In this document: piece after piece, positions 9,748-19,300 of the stretch | Position numbering within the stretch: position 1 is the first letter of the stretch | How the letters are laid out: every line of letters begins with the position of its first letter | NCBI GenBank assembly: GCA_036655775.1 | Contig: JAVVPL010000016.1 | Span: 1 to 27,006, forward strand | Source of the DNA: JAVVPL01 sp036655775 | Lineage (GTDB): Bacteria; Bacteroidota; Bacteroidia; Bacteroidales; P3 | Length of the DNA stretch: 27,006 nt | Direction of reading: 5' to 3' | Notes under the pieces: generated by a model | Told to the model about the DNA's origin: nothing | Databases searched by the model: none | Seen by the model: only the letters and a program-made list of their open reading frames with translations | Program-made: the position numbers and the translations under genes

Positions 9748-10950
9748 TTATTTTAGGGGTTTACGCATTAACTCCAATAAAAAACCCGTGGGACAAAAAA
9801 AGCGACACCAAGGTTTTGAAAAAAATACAGACAATAACAAAAATACCCCAAAGAGTATCTGTACAAAAATACTTGCTGTGGAAAAACCAAAAGCTGAAAA
9901 CACCTCTACTTGTGAAAAATCGGTAACAATTTGAGTAATCGCTAAAAACATACAAACAAGAATAATTTCTTCGCGAATATTACTTAAATAGACGGCGATA
10001 CGACGAGGAAGTGTCCATTTACGTTTGACAATTTTACCAGCCAATTCTTGTGCCGCTCCAAAAGGACAAATATACGTACAATAAAAAGCTTTATTGGTAA
10101 ATAAACTGAGAATTATAGAAAGCAATAGCAGTCCTATTAAGAACCACATCGACCAAGAAAATCCATGACTTATAAACCCATATAGCAAACTTAAAGAAAG
10201 CGTTTTTGCTTGCCATATACCTAAAACAATAAACGAAAGAGCTAACAAAATCAATCTATATTTATTTAATTTTTTAGGATACAAAAAACTAAATAAGCCA
10301 AACAAAACTACGATAAGGGCAAAAACATTTCGAGCTATGGCCAGATAATCAAAGGTATGAGGCACCACCATCGTATGCGTATAGGCTTCCATACAAAGGA
10401 GCATATTTTCTTTAACCGCCGTGGAGGTGTAGGTGCAACCCGATAGGGCATCGGGGGATGTATTTACAACTTCTTGTGGTGTTTTTCCATTCCACTGTTC
10501 TAGATAGTTGTTCTTTTTCAAAAAATAAACATAACTCCCCGTTTCGGCATTGGGCAAAAGCTCTACTTTGATTATTTTTTGATTTATATCCAAAAAAATA
10601 CAAAGAGGTGTTGTGCCGCCAAAACCCATCACTTTAGGGGCAGTGTATTCGCTATGCAAAATAGTACCCAACAAATCGCCTTTGGCATTGTACACTTGAT
10701 GTTGCAATGAATCCATTTGCTTAACTTGGGTCGCTTGCGGATATATATTTTTGACTTCAGTCAAAGAAACCGATGAAACTAAGACCGTGGAAAAGGGCGT
10801 ATCTTTAGAAACTATACCTGGATTCGTATTTTTAGCTGCATCGGGTTCCGACAAAGCACCTGAATGCTTTGTCGATTGAATCCCAATAGCTATTAATAGA
10901 AGTGCAATAAAAAGTAAACGAGGCAGTTTTTTAACAAAATTTAAAAACAT
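9748..10950 (-). CDS. NosR/RnfG-like membrane electron-transfer protein (FMN-binding domain plus CxxxCP motifs)
   Basis: The 400-residue product starts with a hydrophobic anchor (about 11-27), then an extracytosolic FMN-binding domain (about 55-195). Within it, DALSGCTYTS (167-176) matches the D..SGATxTS motif in which ApbE links FMN to the last Thr of SGAT, here Thr173. About five membrane helices follow from 200 to 380. Two motifs, CTYICP (291-296) and CRFFCP (382-387), are the CxxxCP pair seen in the C-terminal part of NosR/PceC-like proteins. There is no soluble ferredoxin-like 2x[4Fe-4S] tail. The likely role is moving electrons between the quinone pool or a cytosolic donor and an extracytosolic acceptor. 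The gene follows the NfnAB fusion by 25 bases and precedes the anchored nitroreductase by 19. An ApbE gene is not in the window. Partners are inferred. Confidence 0.82.
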   Translation of the reverse strand: MFLNFVKKLPRLLFIALLLIAIGIQSTKHSGALSEPDAAKNTNPGIVSKDTPFSTVLVSSVSLTEVKNIYPQATQVKQMDSLQHQVYNAKGDLLGTILHSEYTAPKVMGFGGTTPLCIFLDINQKIIKVELLPNAETGSYVYFLKKNNYLEQWNGKTPQEVVNTSPDALSGCTYTSTAVKENMLLCMEAYTHTMVVPHTFDYLAIARNVFALIVVLFGLFSFLYPKKLNKYRLILLALSFIVLGIWQAKTLSLSLLYGFISHGFSWSMWFLIGLLLLSIILSLFTNKAFYCTYICPFGAAQELAGKIVKRKWTLPRRIAVYLSNIREEIILVCMFLAITQIVTDFSQVEVFSAFGFSTASIFVQILFGVFLLLSVFFSKPWCRFFCPTGFLLELMRKPLK

Positions 10951-10975
10951 ACTTTTCGTAGTTTACTCAAAATTA

Positions 10976-13294
10976 CTATTTTAGATTTTTTAAATATTCA
11001 TCAATTCCTTGTGCAGCCTTACGAGCAGCCCCCATAGCCAAAATAACCGTGGCAGCACCCGAAACTGCATCACCTCCAGCAAATATACCTTTTCGGGTAG
11101 TTTGACCGTTGGTTTCATCAGCTAATAAACATTTGGATTTGGTAGTATCTAAACCCGTAGTAGAAGATGCAATTAATGGATTGGGCGAAGTACCTAATGA
11201 CATCACTACGGAGTCTACTTCAAGAATAAATTCAGAATTTGGAATTGCAATAGGACTGCGACGACCCGAAGCATCGGCCTCACCTAATTCCATTTTTTGG
11301 CACCACATTCCTTTAACCCATGAATTTTCATCTCCAATAATTTCGATAGGATTGGTCAATTCACAAAAATGAATTCCTTCTTCATGTGCATGATGTACCT
11401 CTTCCAAACGAGCAGGCATTTCTTTTTCACTACGACGATAGACAATATATACATCGGCACCCAAACGTTTAGCGGTACGAGCTGCATCCATTGCCACATT
11501 TCCACCTCCTACAACCGCTACTTTTTTGCCTATATGAATAGGTGTTTCGTATTCGCCAGTATAGGCTTTCATCAAATTGGAACGTGTCAATAATTCGTTG
11601 GCCGAAACCACACCATTTAGATTTTCGCCAGGGATATGCATAAATTTGGGTAAGCCAGCTCCAGAACCTATAAAGACCGCATCAAAATGTTCTTTAGAAA
11701 ACAAATCATCTACAGAAAGAGTTTTACCTATAATCACATCTGTTTCGAGTACAACCCCCAATTTTTCGAGATTTTCGATTTCATGAGCCACAATACTTTT
11801 GGGTAAACGAAATTCTGGAATTCCGTATACAAGTACACCTCCTGCTTTGTGAAGCGCTTCAAAAATATGTACTTTGTATCCCATTTTGGCTAAATCTCCT
11901 GCACAGGTCAAACCTGCAGGGCCACTGCCAATAACAGCTATTTTTTGATTTTTCGCAGCTTGTTTTTCGCTAGAACCAATATTATTTTCGCGTGCATAAT
12001 CCGCTACAAAACGCTCCAATTTACCAATAGCAATTGCTTGCCCTTTTGCACCCAAAATACATTTTCCTTCACATTGGGATTCTTGAGGACAAACACGACC
12101 ACAAACAGCTGGTAAAGCAGAATCTAAGGCTATAATACGAGCGGCTTCAGCAAAATTGCCTTCGGCAACTTGTTTTATAAATTTAGGAATTTGAATGCTT
12201 ACAGGACATTGGGTCACACAACCTGGATTTTTACATTGTAAACAGCGAGAAGCTTCGGCCATTGCATCTGCAACAGTATATCCCAAACAAACTTCTTTAA
12301 AGTTTTTGTTTCTTACGTTGGGATCTTGTTCACGAACAGGCACCCGTGTTTTGGGTTTTTCTACCGTTTCTGGTTTATCGGAAACTTTCAACTTGTTCAA
12401 TTCTTTTAAAGAAGCATCCACTACAGGAGATAAATTACAAGCATGTCCTTCGGTATTTCTTGCAATTTCATATTTGCGATACATGCCTTGACGACGCATA
12501 GCTTCGGCAAAATCCACTTGATGTCCATCAAACTCAGGACCATCTACACAAGCAAATTTAGTTTTTCCACCTACGGTAACTCGACAAGCACCACACATAC
12601 CTGTACCATCAACCATAAGCGTATTTAAACTCACTATGGTTTTTATTTTGTATTGAGCGGTAAGTTCCGATACCGATTTCATCATAATCATGGGACCTAC
12701 ACAAATGACTTCATCATAAATTTTGCCTTGGTTATCTATCAAATCTTGCATCAAATTAGTCACACGTCCATGAAAACCTTCGCTTCCATCATCAGTACAA
12801 ATAAAAAGTTCTCCTGCTACGGTTTTCATCTCATCGATTAAAACAAGTAGATCTTTTTGACGTGCACCAATAATTACATCGGTTTTGATACCATGATCAT
12901 GCATCCATTTTACTTGAGGATATACGGGAGCCGCAGCTACTGAACCTGCTACAAAAAGTATTTTTTTAGCTTTGAGGGTTGCTATATCTTCATTTACAAA
13001 TTCGGAAGCAATTCCTAAAGGACCTACCACATCGGCAAACGAATCCCCTACTTTCATTTCTCCCATTCGCTGAGTAGAACTTCCAAGCGTTTGGAAAACA
13101 ATACGGATACTTCCTTTTTCTGCATCACTGTCGCATACGGTAAGAGGAATCCGTTCTCCTTTTCCGTGGCTGATCACAATTAAAAATTGTCCAGGTTTGG
13201 CTGCTGCAGCCAAACGTGGAGCATACACATGCATACTAATTATTTGCGGAGCTAGATACTCCTTGTCGAGAATTTCAAATAACTTTTGAGACAT
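10976..13294 (-). CDS. Fused NfnAB-type oxidoreductase (DHOD-B/SudB-like plus glutamate-synthase small-subunit-like)
   Basis: The 772-residue protein joins two subunits. Residues 1-290 resemble the ferredoxin-NADP reductase-like electron-transfer subunit (DHOD-B/NfnA/SudB), with PGQF (34-37) and a [2Fe-2S] site at DGTGMCGACRV (229-239) plus Cys249. Residues 325-772 resemble glutamate synthase small subunit (NfnB/SudA), with cluster Cys at 351, 354, 359, 363 and 398, 402, 408, 412. An FAD motif GSGPAG (456-461) and a second dinucleotide motif VVGGGNVAMDAARTAKR (594-610) follow. Separate NfnA and NfnB bifurcate electrons between NADPH, NAD+ and ferredoxin; in Bacteroidota the fusion is often annotated as a bifunctional DHOD-B/glutamate synthase protein. 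No GltB-like large subunit is nearby, so glutamate synthesis is not supported here. The gene begins 17 bases after the helicase gene. Bifurcation is inferred. Confidence 0.9.
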   Translation of the reverse strand: MSQKLFEILDKEYLAPQIISMHVYAPRLAAAAKPGQFLIVISHGKGERIPLTVCDSDAEKGSIRIVFQTLGSSTQRMGEMKVGDSFADVVGPLGIASEFVNEDIATLKAKKILFVAGSVAAAPVYPQVKWMHDHGIKTDVIIGARQKDLLVLIDEMKTVAGELFICTDDGSEGFHGRVTNLMQDLIDNQGKIYDEVICVGPMIMMKSVSELTAQYKIKTIVSLNTLMVDGTGMCGACRVTVGGKTKFACVDGPEFDGHQVDFAEAMRRQGMYRKYEIARNTEGHACNLSPVVDASLKELNKLKVSDKPETVEKPKTRVPVREQDPNVRNKNFKEVCLGYTVADAMAEASRCLQCKNPGCVTQCPVSIQIPKFIKQVAEGNFAEAARIIALDSALPAVCGRVCPQESQCEGKCILGAKGQAIAIGKLERFVADYARENNIGSSEKQAAKNQKIAVIGSGPAGLTCAGDLAKMGYKVHIFEALHKAGGVLVYGIPEFRLPKSIVAHEIENLEKLGVVLETDVIIGKTLSVDDLFSKEHFDAVFIGSGAGLPKFMHIPGENLNGVVSANELLTRSNLMKAYTGEYETPIHIGKKVAVVGGGNVAMDAARTAKRLGADVYIVYRRSEKEMPARLEEVHHAHEEGIHFCELTNPIEIIGDENSWVKGMWCQKMELGEADASGRRSPIAIPNSEFILEVDSVVMSLGTSPNPLIASSTTGLDTTKSKCLLADETNGQTTRKGIFAGGDAVSGAATVILAMGAARKAAQGIDEYLKNLK

Positions 13295-13311
13295 TATTCT
13301 ATTTTTTTTGA

Positions 13312-15282
13312 TTAATCATTATTTTCAGAATGTTGGGAACCACCACGTTCTCCGCCACGTGAAGTTCCTCTATCACCCCCACGATCGCCTCCTCTAGAAG
13401 CCCCTCTATCGCCTCCGTAACTGTGTCCACTGCCACTAGTACGTCGAGCGCCTCCTCTATCACCTCCATAAGAACGTCGGTCATCACTACGACCTCCCCC
13501 ATATCCACCGCTTCTACGATCATTACTTCCGCCTTCGTCACGTTTGCGACCATATCCTCCACTGCCACTTCGTCCTTCACTGCGACCTCCGCCACTATAA
13601 CCTCCGCGACTTCCGCCACCATAACCTCCACCGCCACTACGACGATCGCCTCCTCTAGAGCCCCCACTACGAGGTTGATCTTTGGAAACTTCGGCAAATA
13701 CTTTACGATCGTTGTAGGTAGCTTTTTGCAAAGCCTCTACAGCATTCACTTGGAACTTGGCATCTATTTCTATAAAAGAAAATGTTTTTAAAATTTCGAT
13801 ACGTCCTATTTTCAAATCTCGGTCTTTGACATAGTCGTTCATCAAACCAATTAAATTTTGGGGTTGAACGCCATCTATTTTGCCAATATTGATAAAAAGA
13901 CGTACATATTCACGACCATCGGCATCTCTACCTCCTCGTTCTCGATTGGAGTCGGCAACCTCTTGCATATCGGGTGCATTTTGGTAATATTCCAAAAAGC
14001 GATTAAATTCAAGGGCTACAAAACGTTTGATCAATTCTTCTTTACTAAGGCCTTCCAATTTTTTGTAAATATCGGGCAAATAGCTATCAATTTCGGTAAG
14101 ACTTAAATCCACATTTTCCATTCGTTCAACCACACGGAACAATTGTTTTTCGCAAATTTCTTTTCCACTAGGAATTTCTTTCGCTTCAAAAGTTTTACGA
14201 ATTTGTTTTTCTATATCCCGTATTTTACCTTTTTCTTTCATGCTAATTACCGAAATAGAAATTCCTGTTTTATCGGCACGACCAGTACGACCACTTCGAT
14301 GCGTATATTGTTCTATATCATCTGGCAAGTTATAGTTAAGTACATGGGTAAGATTATTCACGTCCAATCCACGAGCAGCCACATCGGTAGCTACCAATAG
14401 TTGTAAATTTTTGAGACGAAAACGACTCATTGCATTATCTCTTTGCGCTTGCGACAAATCGCCATGGAGCGCATCGGCATTATACCCATCTTTAATTAAA
14501 AGTTCTGCTACTTCTTGGGTTTCGCGACGAGTACGACAGAAAATAATAGAATAAATATCGGGATAAAAATCGATAATACGTTTAAGTGCACGATAACGAT
14601 CGCGCGCATGTACCATGTAATAATAGTGGGTCACATTGGCGGCTCCTTCGTTGCGATTACCAACGGTAATTTCTACAGGATCGGTCATATATTTTTTGGT
14701 TATCCCACGAATTTCTTTAGGCATAGTGGCCGAAAACAACCAAGTGTTTTTGTTTTCTGGAGTTTGCTCCAAAATGCCATCTAATTCTTCTTTAAAACCC
14801 ATATTGAGCATTTCATCGGCCTCGTCGAAAACAACGGTATGTAAAGAGGAAAAGTTGACTTTTCCACGATGAATAATGTCCAACATTCTACCAGGGGTAG
14901 CTACCACAATTTTTACGCCTCTTGCCAAATCGGACAACTGGCGATCGATACTTGCGCCTCCATATACGGCAGCCACTCTAAAACCAGGCATATATTTCGC
15001 ATAATGTTCCAAATCTTTTGCAATTTGCATGCAAAGTTCACGTGTAGGACTAAGAATTAAGGCTTCCACAGCGGAAGTTTCAAGACTACATTTTTGTAGT
15101 AAAGGAAGACCAAAAGCGGCCGTTTTACCCGTTCCTGTTTGCGCCAAAGCAAGCATGTCGGTGTTTTTTGTTAAAAGGATGGGAAGAACCTCTGCCTGCA
15201 CGGGCATAGGCGTATCAAAGCCTAATTCTTCTACAGCTTTGATAATTTCTGGCTTTAAGCCAAACGATGAAAAATTACTCAT
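13312..15282 (-). CDS. deaD: DEAD-box ATP-dependent RNA helicase with RGG-rich tail (DeaD/CsdA-like)
   Basis: The 656-residue protein carries the full helicase core: Q-motif region (PMPVQAEVLP, 25-34), motif I AQTGTGKT (47-54), PTREL (79-83), ATPGR (128-132), DEAD (153-156), SAT (184-186), ARGLD (303-307) and HRSGRTGR (328-335). A DbpA-type RNA-binding domain follows at about 457-535 (REYVRLFINIGKIDG). The tail from about 539 is rich in Gly, Arg and Ser with many RGG and GGYGG units. Such helicases unwind RNA during ribosome assembly and RNA decay, often in the cold. The ATG at 15282 starts a normal N-terminus (MSNFSSFGLK). A promoter candidate at 15387-15418 implies a leader near 100 bases. 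The NfnAB gene follows after 17 bases. The symbol deaD is the best family guess; CsdA/RhlE-type naming is possible. Confidence 0.93.
   Translation of the reverse strand: MSNFSSFGLKPEIIKAVEELGFDTPMPVQAEVLPILLTKNTDMLALAQTGTGKTAAFGLPLLQKCSLETSAVEALILSPTRELCMQIAKDLEHYAKYMPGFRVAAVYGGASIDRQLSDLARGVKIVVATPGRMLDIIHRGKVNFSSLHTVVFDEADEMLNMGFKEELDGILEQTPENKNTWLFSATMPKEIRGITKKYMTDPVEITVGNRNEGAANVTHYYYMVHARDRYRALKRIIDFYPDIYSIIFCRTRRETQEVAELLIKDGYNADALHGDLSQAQRDNAMSRFRLKNLQLLVATDVAARGLDVNNLTHVLNYNLPDDIEQYTHRSGRTGRADKTGISISVISMKEKGKIRDIEKQIRKTFEAKEIPSGKEICEKQLFRVVERMENVDLSLTEIDSYLPDIYKKLEGLSKEELIKRFVALEFNRFLEYYQNAPDMQEVADSNRERGGRDADGREYVRLFINIGKIDGVQPQNLIGLMNDYVKDRDLKIGRIEILKTFSFIEIDAKFQVNAVEALQKATYNDRKVFAEVSKDQPRSGGSRGGDRRSGGGGYGGGSRGGYSGGGRSEGRSGSGGYGRKRDEGGSNDRRSGGYGGGRSDDRRSYGGDRGGARRTSGSGHSYGGDRGASRGGDRGGDRGTSRGGERGGSQHSENND
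13327..13668 (-). repeat. RGG/GGYGG-coding low-complexity region of the helicase gene
   Basis: This stretch codes for the C-terminal tail with repeated SRGG, GGYGG and DRRS units. At the DNA level it is a set of imperfect short repeats, which also produces long shadow frames (for example 13299-13697). RGG tails bind RNA and can drive clustering of proteins with RNA; that role is from family knowledge. Confidence 0.85.
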
Positions 15283-15386
15283 AAATAGTTTTTTGTCTCA
15301 CACGTGCCAGCAAAAAACGTCTATAAGTCCTAGCCATTAGGTAATTTATCGCTTTTATTTGGAATGGGTGCAAAATGATTTAGCTG

Positions 15387-15418
15387 CAAAGGTACGATTT
15401 TTTTAGGACTTCACATAA
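15387..15418 (-). promoter_or_regulatory. Promoter candidate for the helicase-led gene run
   Basis: On the minus strand TACCTTTG (15387-15394) matches the TAnnTTTG -7 box exactly. The -33 box 20 bases upstream (about 15415-15418) is weak (TGTG). It lies just after the beta-barrel gene ending at 15449 and would give a leader of about 100 bases before ATG 15282. Confidence 0.5.
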
Positions 15419-15448
15419 TATGTGGAAATTATCGTTTGCAACAAGCAC

Positions 15449-16339
15449 TTACCTAGGGAAAAAACGAGTTTCTAAATTTTGGATTTTGATACGATATTGT
15501 ACTTTGATCCCAAATATAAATGGATTCATTTTTCCCACAATCGGTGTATCAGAAGCAGGATTTAACGAGCCTATAACGGGACTTACTAAATGTTCAATTT
15601 GATTGTTTATATCGGCCGTTTGTATAAAATGGGTATACTTTTTATTATTGTGAAGATTCATAAAACCATATTGACAATATAAAGCTACGCCAAATTGCCC
15701 CGTCTTCATATCAAAGAGATAACCCACTTCAAATGCGGCCGCTAGATTAAGACCCAATTTTAATTTAGCATCTGCCATATAATTTTTACTTGTCAAAAAA
15801 CCGAGTGGGGGAACATTTTCAAATTCTTCAATGGCATCGGGATATAAACCCGAAGTTTTGATCAAATCCACATCTATGGAGGAAGTAGAAATTACATTAA
15901 AACCTATTACAGGACCTACTTCCACATACCAGGGCATAAATTCCCATCTGAATAAAATTGGAAAATTTATATAATTAATATTTTGTACTTCTCTATACTT
16001 TTCTAAAACCAATTTATGTAAATAGGTTTCGCCTTCTATATCAATGGCATTATACGATTGGGTATAATTGGGCAGAATATATTTATTTTTTGCATAGAGA
16101 AAACTAGCCCCAAAACTTAAACCAAATCGATGATTCGTATTTTTGAAAGCATCGAACATATAAGAATAGCTTAAATCGACTTGAAATCCCCATTGAGTTG
16201 TATTTTTTCCAAAATTTGGTTTATATGACATAGAGGATACCCCATTGGTAAAACCTAGAGATAGGGTATGCGGAGCAGTTTGTGCCTTTAGTTGAGCAAT
16301 GTATAACAACAAGAATATGAAAGACAGTATTTTTTTCAT
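15449..16339 (-). CDS. PorT-like outer-membrane beta-barrel protein
   Basis: The 296-residue product has a signal peptide (MKKILSFIFLLLYIAQLKAQ, residues 1-20). The mature part alternates polar and hydrophobic residues in short strands (for example WGFQVDLSYSYMF, FGLSFGASFLY, INYINFPILFRWEF, AAAFEVGYLF, FGVALYCQYGF, PFIFGIKVQYRI), the pattern of the OMP_b-brl/PorT family. It is expected to sit in the outer membrane. The gene begins 39 bases downstream of the giant T9SS cargo gene on the same strand. In Flavobacterium-like species, giant SprB-type adhesins are paired with a barrel protein (SprF/PorP family) needed for their export. This protein is not clearly SprF-like, so a partner role is only suggested by position. 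Confidence 0.85.
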   Translation of the reverse strand: MKKILSFIFLLLYIAQLKAQTAPHTLSLGFTNGVSSMSYKPNFGKNTTQWGFQVDLSYSYMFDAFKNTNHRFGLSFGASFLYAKNKYILPNYTQSYNAIDIEGETYLHKLVLEKYREVQNINYINFPILFRWEFMPWYVEVGPVIGFNVISTSSIDVDLIKTSGLYPDAIEEFENVPPLGFLTSKNYMADAKLKLGLNLAAAFEVGYLFDMKTGQFGVALYCQYGFMNLHNNKKYTHFIQTADINNQIEHLVSPVIGSLNPASDTPIVGKMNPFIFGIKVQYRIKIQNLETRFFPR

Positions 16340-16366
16340 TTTTTATATCTATGTATAATAGTTCGT

Positions 16367-16374
16367 CAAAACTA
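16367..16374 (-). promoter_or_regulatory. Weak -7 box candidate before the beta-barrel gene
   Basis: TAGTTTTG (minus strand) matches TAnnTTTG and lies 27 bases before the ATG at 16339. No TTTG box is found at the right distance; the nearest TTG is only 16 bases away and inside the end of the giant gene. The barrel gene may instead be read from the giant gene's transcript. Confidence 0.3.
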
Positions 16375-16378
16375 AAAC

Positions 16379-19300
16379 CTAATTCACAATCAATTTAAAG
16401 GTATATGTATCTTTATTTGGAATAATTACTTTGATTAGGTAGGTACCCGTATACGAAGGGGCCTCAAAGGTAGTTTGCGTACTTTTAAGAGGACTTCGTT
16501 CTAGTAAGCTACCTTGCATATTATATAATTCTATTTGCCCATCCGTTGGCATTACCTCAAAATTAATCAAACTGATAGTGTAATTTTGAGCTCGTCCTAC
16601 TTGAGAAGGGAACATTTGTACCGTTTGTCCTCCACGTATGGCTACATAAGGACAAGTATATAAAATAGTACCTTGCATCAATTCTAATCGAGCATGATAG
16701 GGGATATCGGTACGCAAGCCTTCCGCCGCATAATAATACGATTTTGTTTCTTGCTCGAGGAGGTCATCGCCCACAAACCATTGATACGATTTGAAATTGT
16801 AACCTCCATTGTGATCACTATTTTTCAAATACAATAAATAATCTCCTTTTTGCTTAACGGCCATACGTTCTATTTCAAAATTTTGTTTGATCGTAAGATT
16901 CACAGGAACAGAAGCACATTTTTTTGCATTTTTAAAATTGACCATCACCGTATAATCGTTGGGTGGAATAACCGTATGAGGCAAAGGCACGATTAATTGT
17001 TTTCCCACAATAGGCAACACACAATCGATAAAGCCCACCGCTTTACTCAAGGAGTCGAAAGATAAACTATATAGAACAGGATGGCCACTAAGTATATTCA
17101 TATCAAAAGCAATTTGCTTTTGAGTAGCACATAAGGAAGCCATCGTTTGCATCTCTATTTTTTCCTCCTCCATTACAAATAAGGAAAGAGTTACTATACT
17201 ATCATCTTCGTAATTGTTGAAAAGGGTATCTTTATAAATTCCAGTCTGACTTAATTCTTTACCTAAAAACCAATACGTAGTGCCATAGCAAATAGTATCG
17301 AAAACATGCGTATAGGAGGTATGCAAAGTAGCTACAGTCATATTTATATACCGACTATATGTGGCTTTGGAAAGTTTGAGAACAAAGTCAATATCTCCTG
17401 CTATTGAACGCGTAATATCAATACCCGTGGGAGTGACATTGGCCACCGATCGACCTGCATTCAAAACTTCTACTTTTAAATCTGGGTCTTGACAAATTGT
17501 AATATTAAAATGGATCGCATCCACATTATCACGCATATCTAATAAAACATTAGCTATCGATAAAGTCGAGAAATCCGTAGCATCAAAACAACGTAAACTT
17601 GGATAATGTTTTGCATGGGAAACCCATAGTGGAAGATTCTCAAAAATAGTATCAAAAGTACGTATACTTGAGGCATGGTCCACTTCGGTAGTGCGTTGAT
17701 AGTCCAAACCTATCAATTGGGGCTCATAATAGGAATTTTCTATTTTCCCTTTGCTAGAAGAAATACTGAATACATTGGCAGTTCCTTTGACTTGTCCTAC
17801 ATTGTACGTATTCGCAATGCTTCCTCTATTTTCACCAGCAATTCCACCCACATATTCTGTTGCTTGAACGGAGCCCACATTATAGGCATTTTCAATAGAT
17901 CCATAATTGACACCCACCAAACCGCCCGCATGCGTTTGCGTAGCTTCTATGCTTGCCATAGAAAAAACTTCGGCAATATTCGCATTTGAATACAGTATAC
18001 CTGCAATACTACCTACATTGTTTTCTCCTCGAATAAATCCACTTGTAATAGCTACATTTTTTATAAACGCCCCTCTGCCCAATGCGCCAAATAAACCCGC
18101 ATTATCTTGCAGTACATTTACATATAAATTTTTGATCTGTTTGTTGTTTCCATCAAATTCACCATGAAAATGAGCCAAACCGTCGCTTGCTATTGGAGTC
18201 CATTTTGCAGAAGCCGCTCTATTCCATACGCCCATACTATCTTGCACCCCTCCCATATCTAAATCACGCATCAACTTAACTTGAACCTGACTATATGTTT
18301 TTTTATACACATTGGTTTGTTGTGCAAGCGAGGCCAATTCTCCAGGAGAATAAATGTAAACCGTATTGCTATCCTTGGTAAATCGAAGGTCTTCTAAATT
18401 GTTTTTCCATTTTGACACAGGCGCAAATATAGCCATAATATTACTATCTTGGGTTGCAATAAAATCGATCACCAAGCTGTTGTTTTCTGCATCCAAATAT
18501 AAAGGCAAAGACGTACGGTTTATAGTGTCTTTTTGTGTACCTGCCAACAATTTTTGAAGATAATAGCTATCATTAGGACGTATAGTTACACTCACGGGAG
18601 TGCCTTTCAACATTCTACCGCTCTTGGAAGGCAAGATAGTGCCATTGAAAGTTCTTTCAAAACTAATATCTACATATTCGGCAACGGCTACGTATGCTTC
18701 TCCTTTCAAACTATCGGAAGGCACGGTACAAGCATTAGAGTCAAATAAAGAAATTACTTTATACAAGGTGGTGGTATTGGGATAGAGTTCTAAAAATAAA
18801 GTATCCTGACTATTATGAATTCTATCATTCACATCATTGGTAAGTCGGTAGGTAAATGGGGCTGTGCCTGTAAATGCTAATTTCAAAATAGTGGCTTCAC
18901 CTTTATTTATTTTGGCATCGCCACTAAGCGATACCGAAGGCAATGCGCTTACTTTTACCTGCCATTTTCCTTGTGCAGGGGTTTCTAATCCACAATCATT
19001 ATAGGAGCGACGCGTATACACTGCATCTGCGGTCAAGGTTTGTGTGGGCAAATAACTCGCTTGCGTAGCACCTTCAATAAGGGTATCATTATAATACCAA
19101 TAATATGTATTTTGTCCAGAGCCTCCTTGTGCGACACTTATACTTTTAATCGTTTGCGTAGGTACCGAATTATAACAGATGCGTTCTCCTGTACTTTGTA
19201 TTTCTCCTCCTTGAAGATCTAGATGTTGCGTTTCATACGCGCCCATATCTACTTTTTCAACAATACGCGCACGAGCTGCAAAATCGAGATCTTGATCGGT

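Noticed and set aside
10976..13294. Classical glutamate synthase small subunit (GltD)
   Set aside because: The N-terminal DHOD-B/NfnA-like half and the absence of a large-subunit gene nearby favour an NfnAB-type fusion.
13299..13697. 132-residue minus-strand ORF rich in Val, Glu and Ala overlapping the helicase
   Set aside because: It is a shadow frame of the RGG-coding repeats; composition follows the repeat, not a protein family.
13423..13791. 122-residue plus-strand ORF rich in Ser and Thr
   Set aside because: It is antisense to the same RGG repeat region, with no signal peptide or promoter.
15411..15424. Inverted repeat CACAT-ATT-ATGTG downstream of the beta-barrel gene
   Set aside because: The stem is only five base pairs, with no T-tract following in the direction of transcription; too weak for a terminator call.
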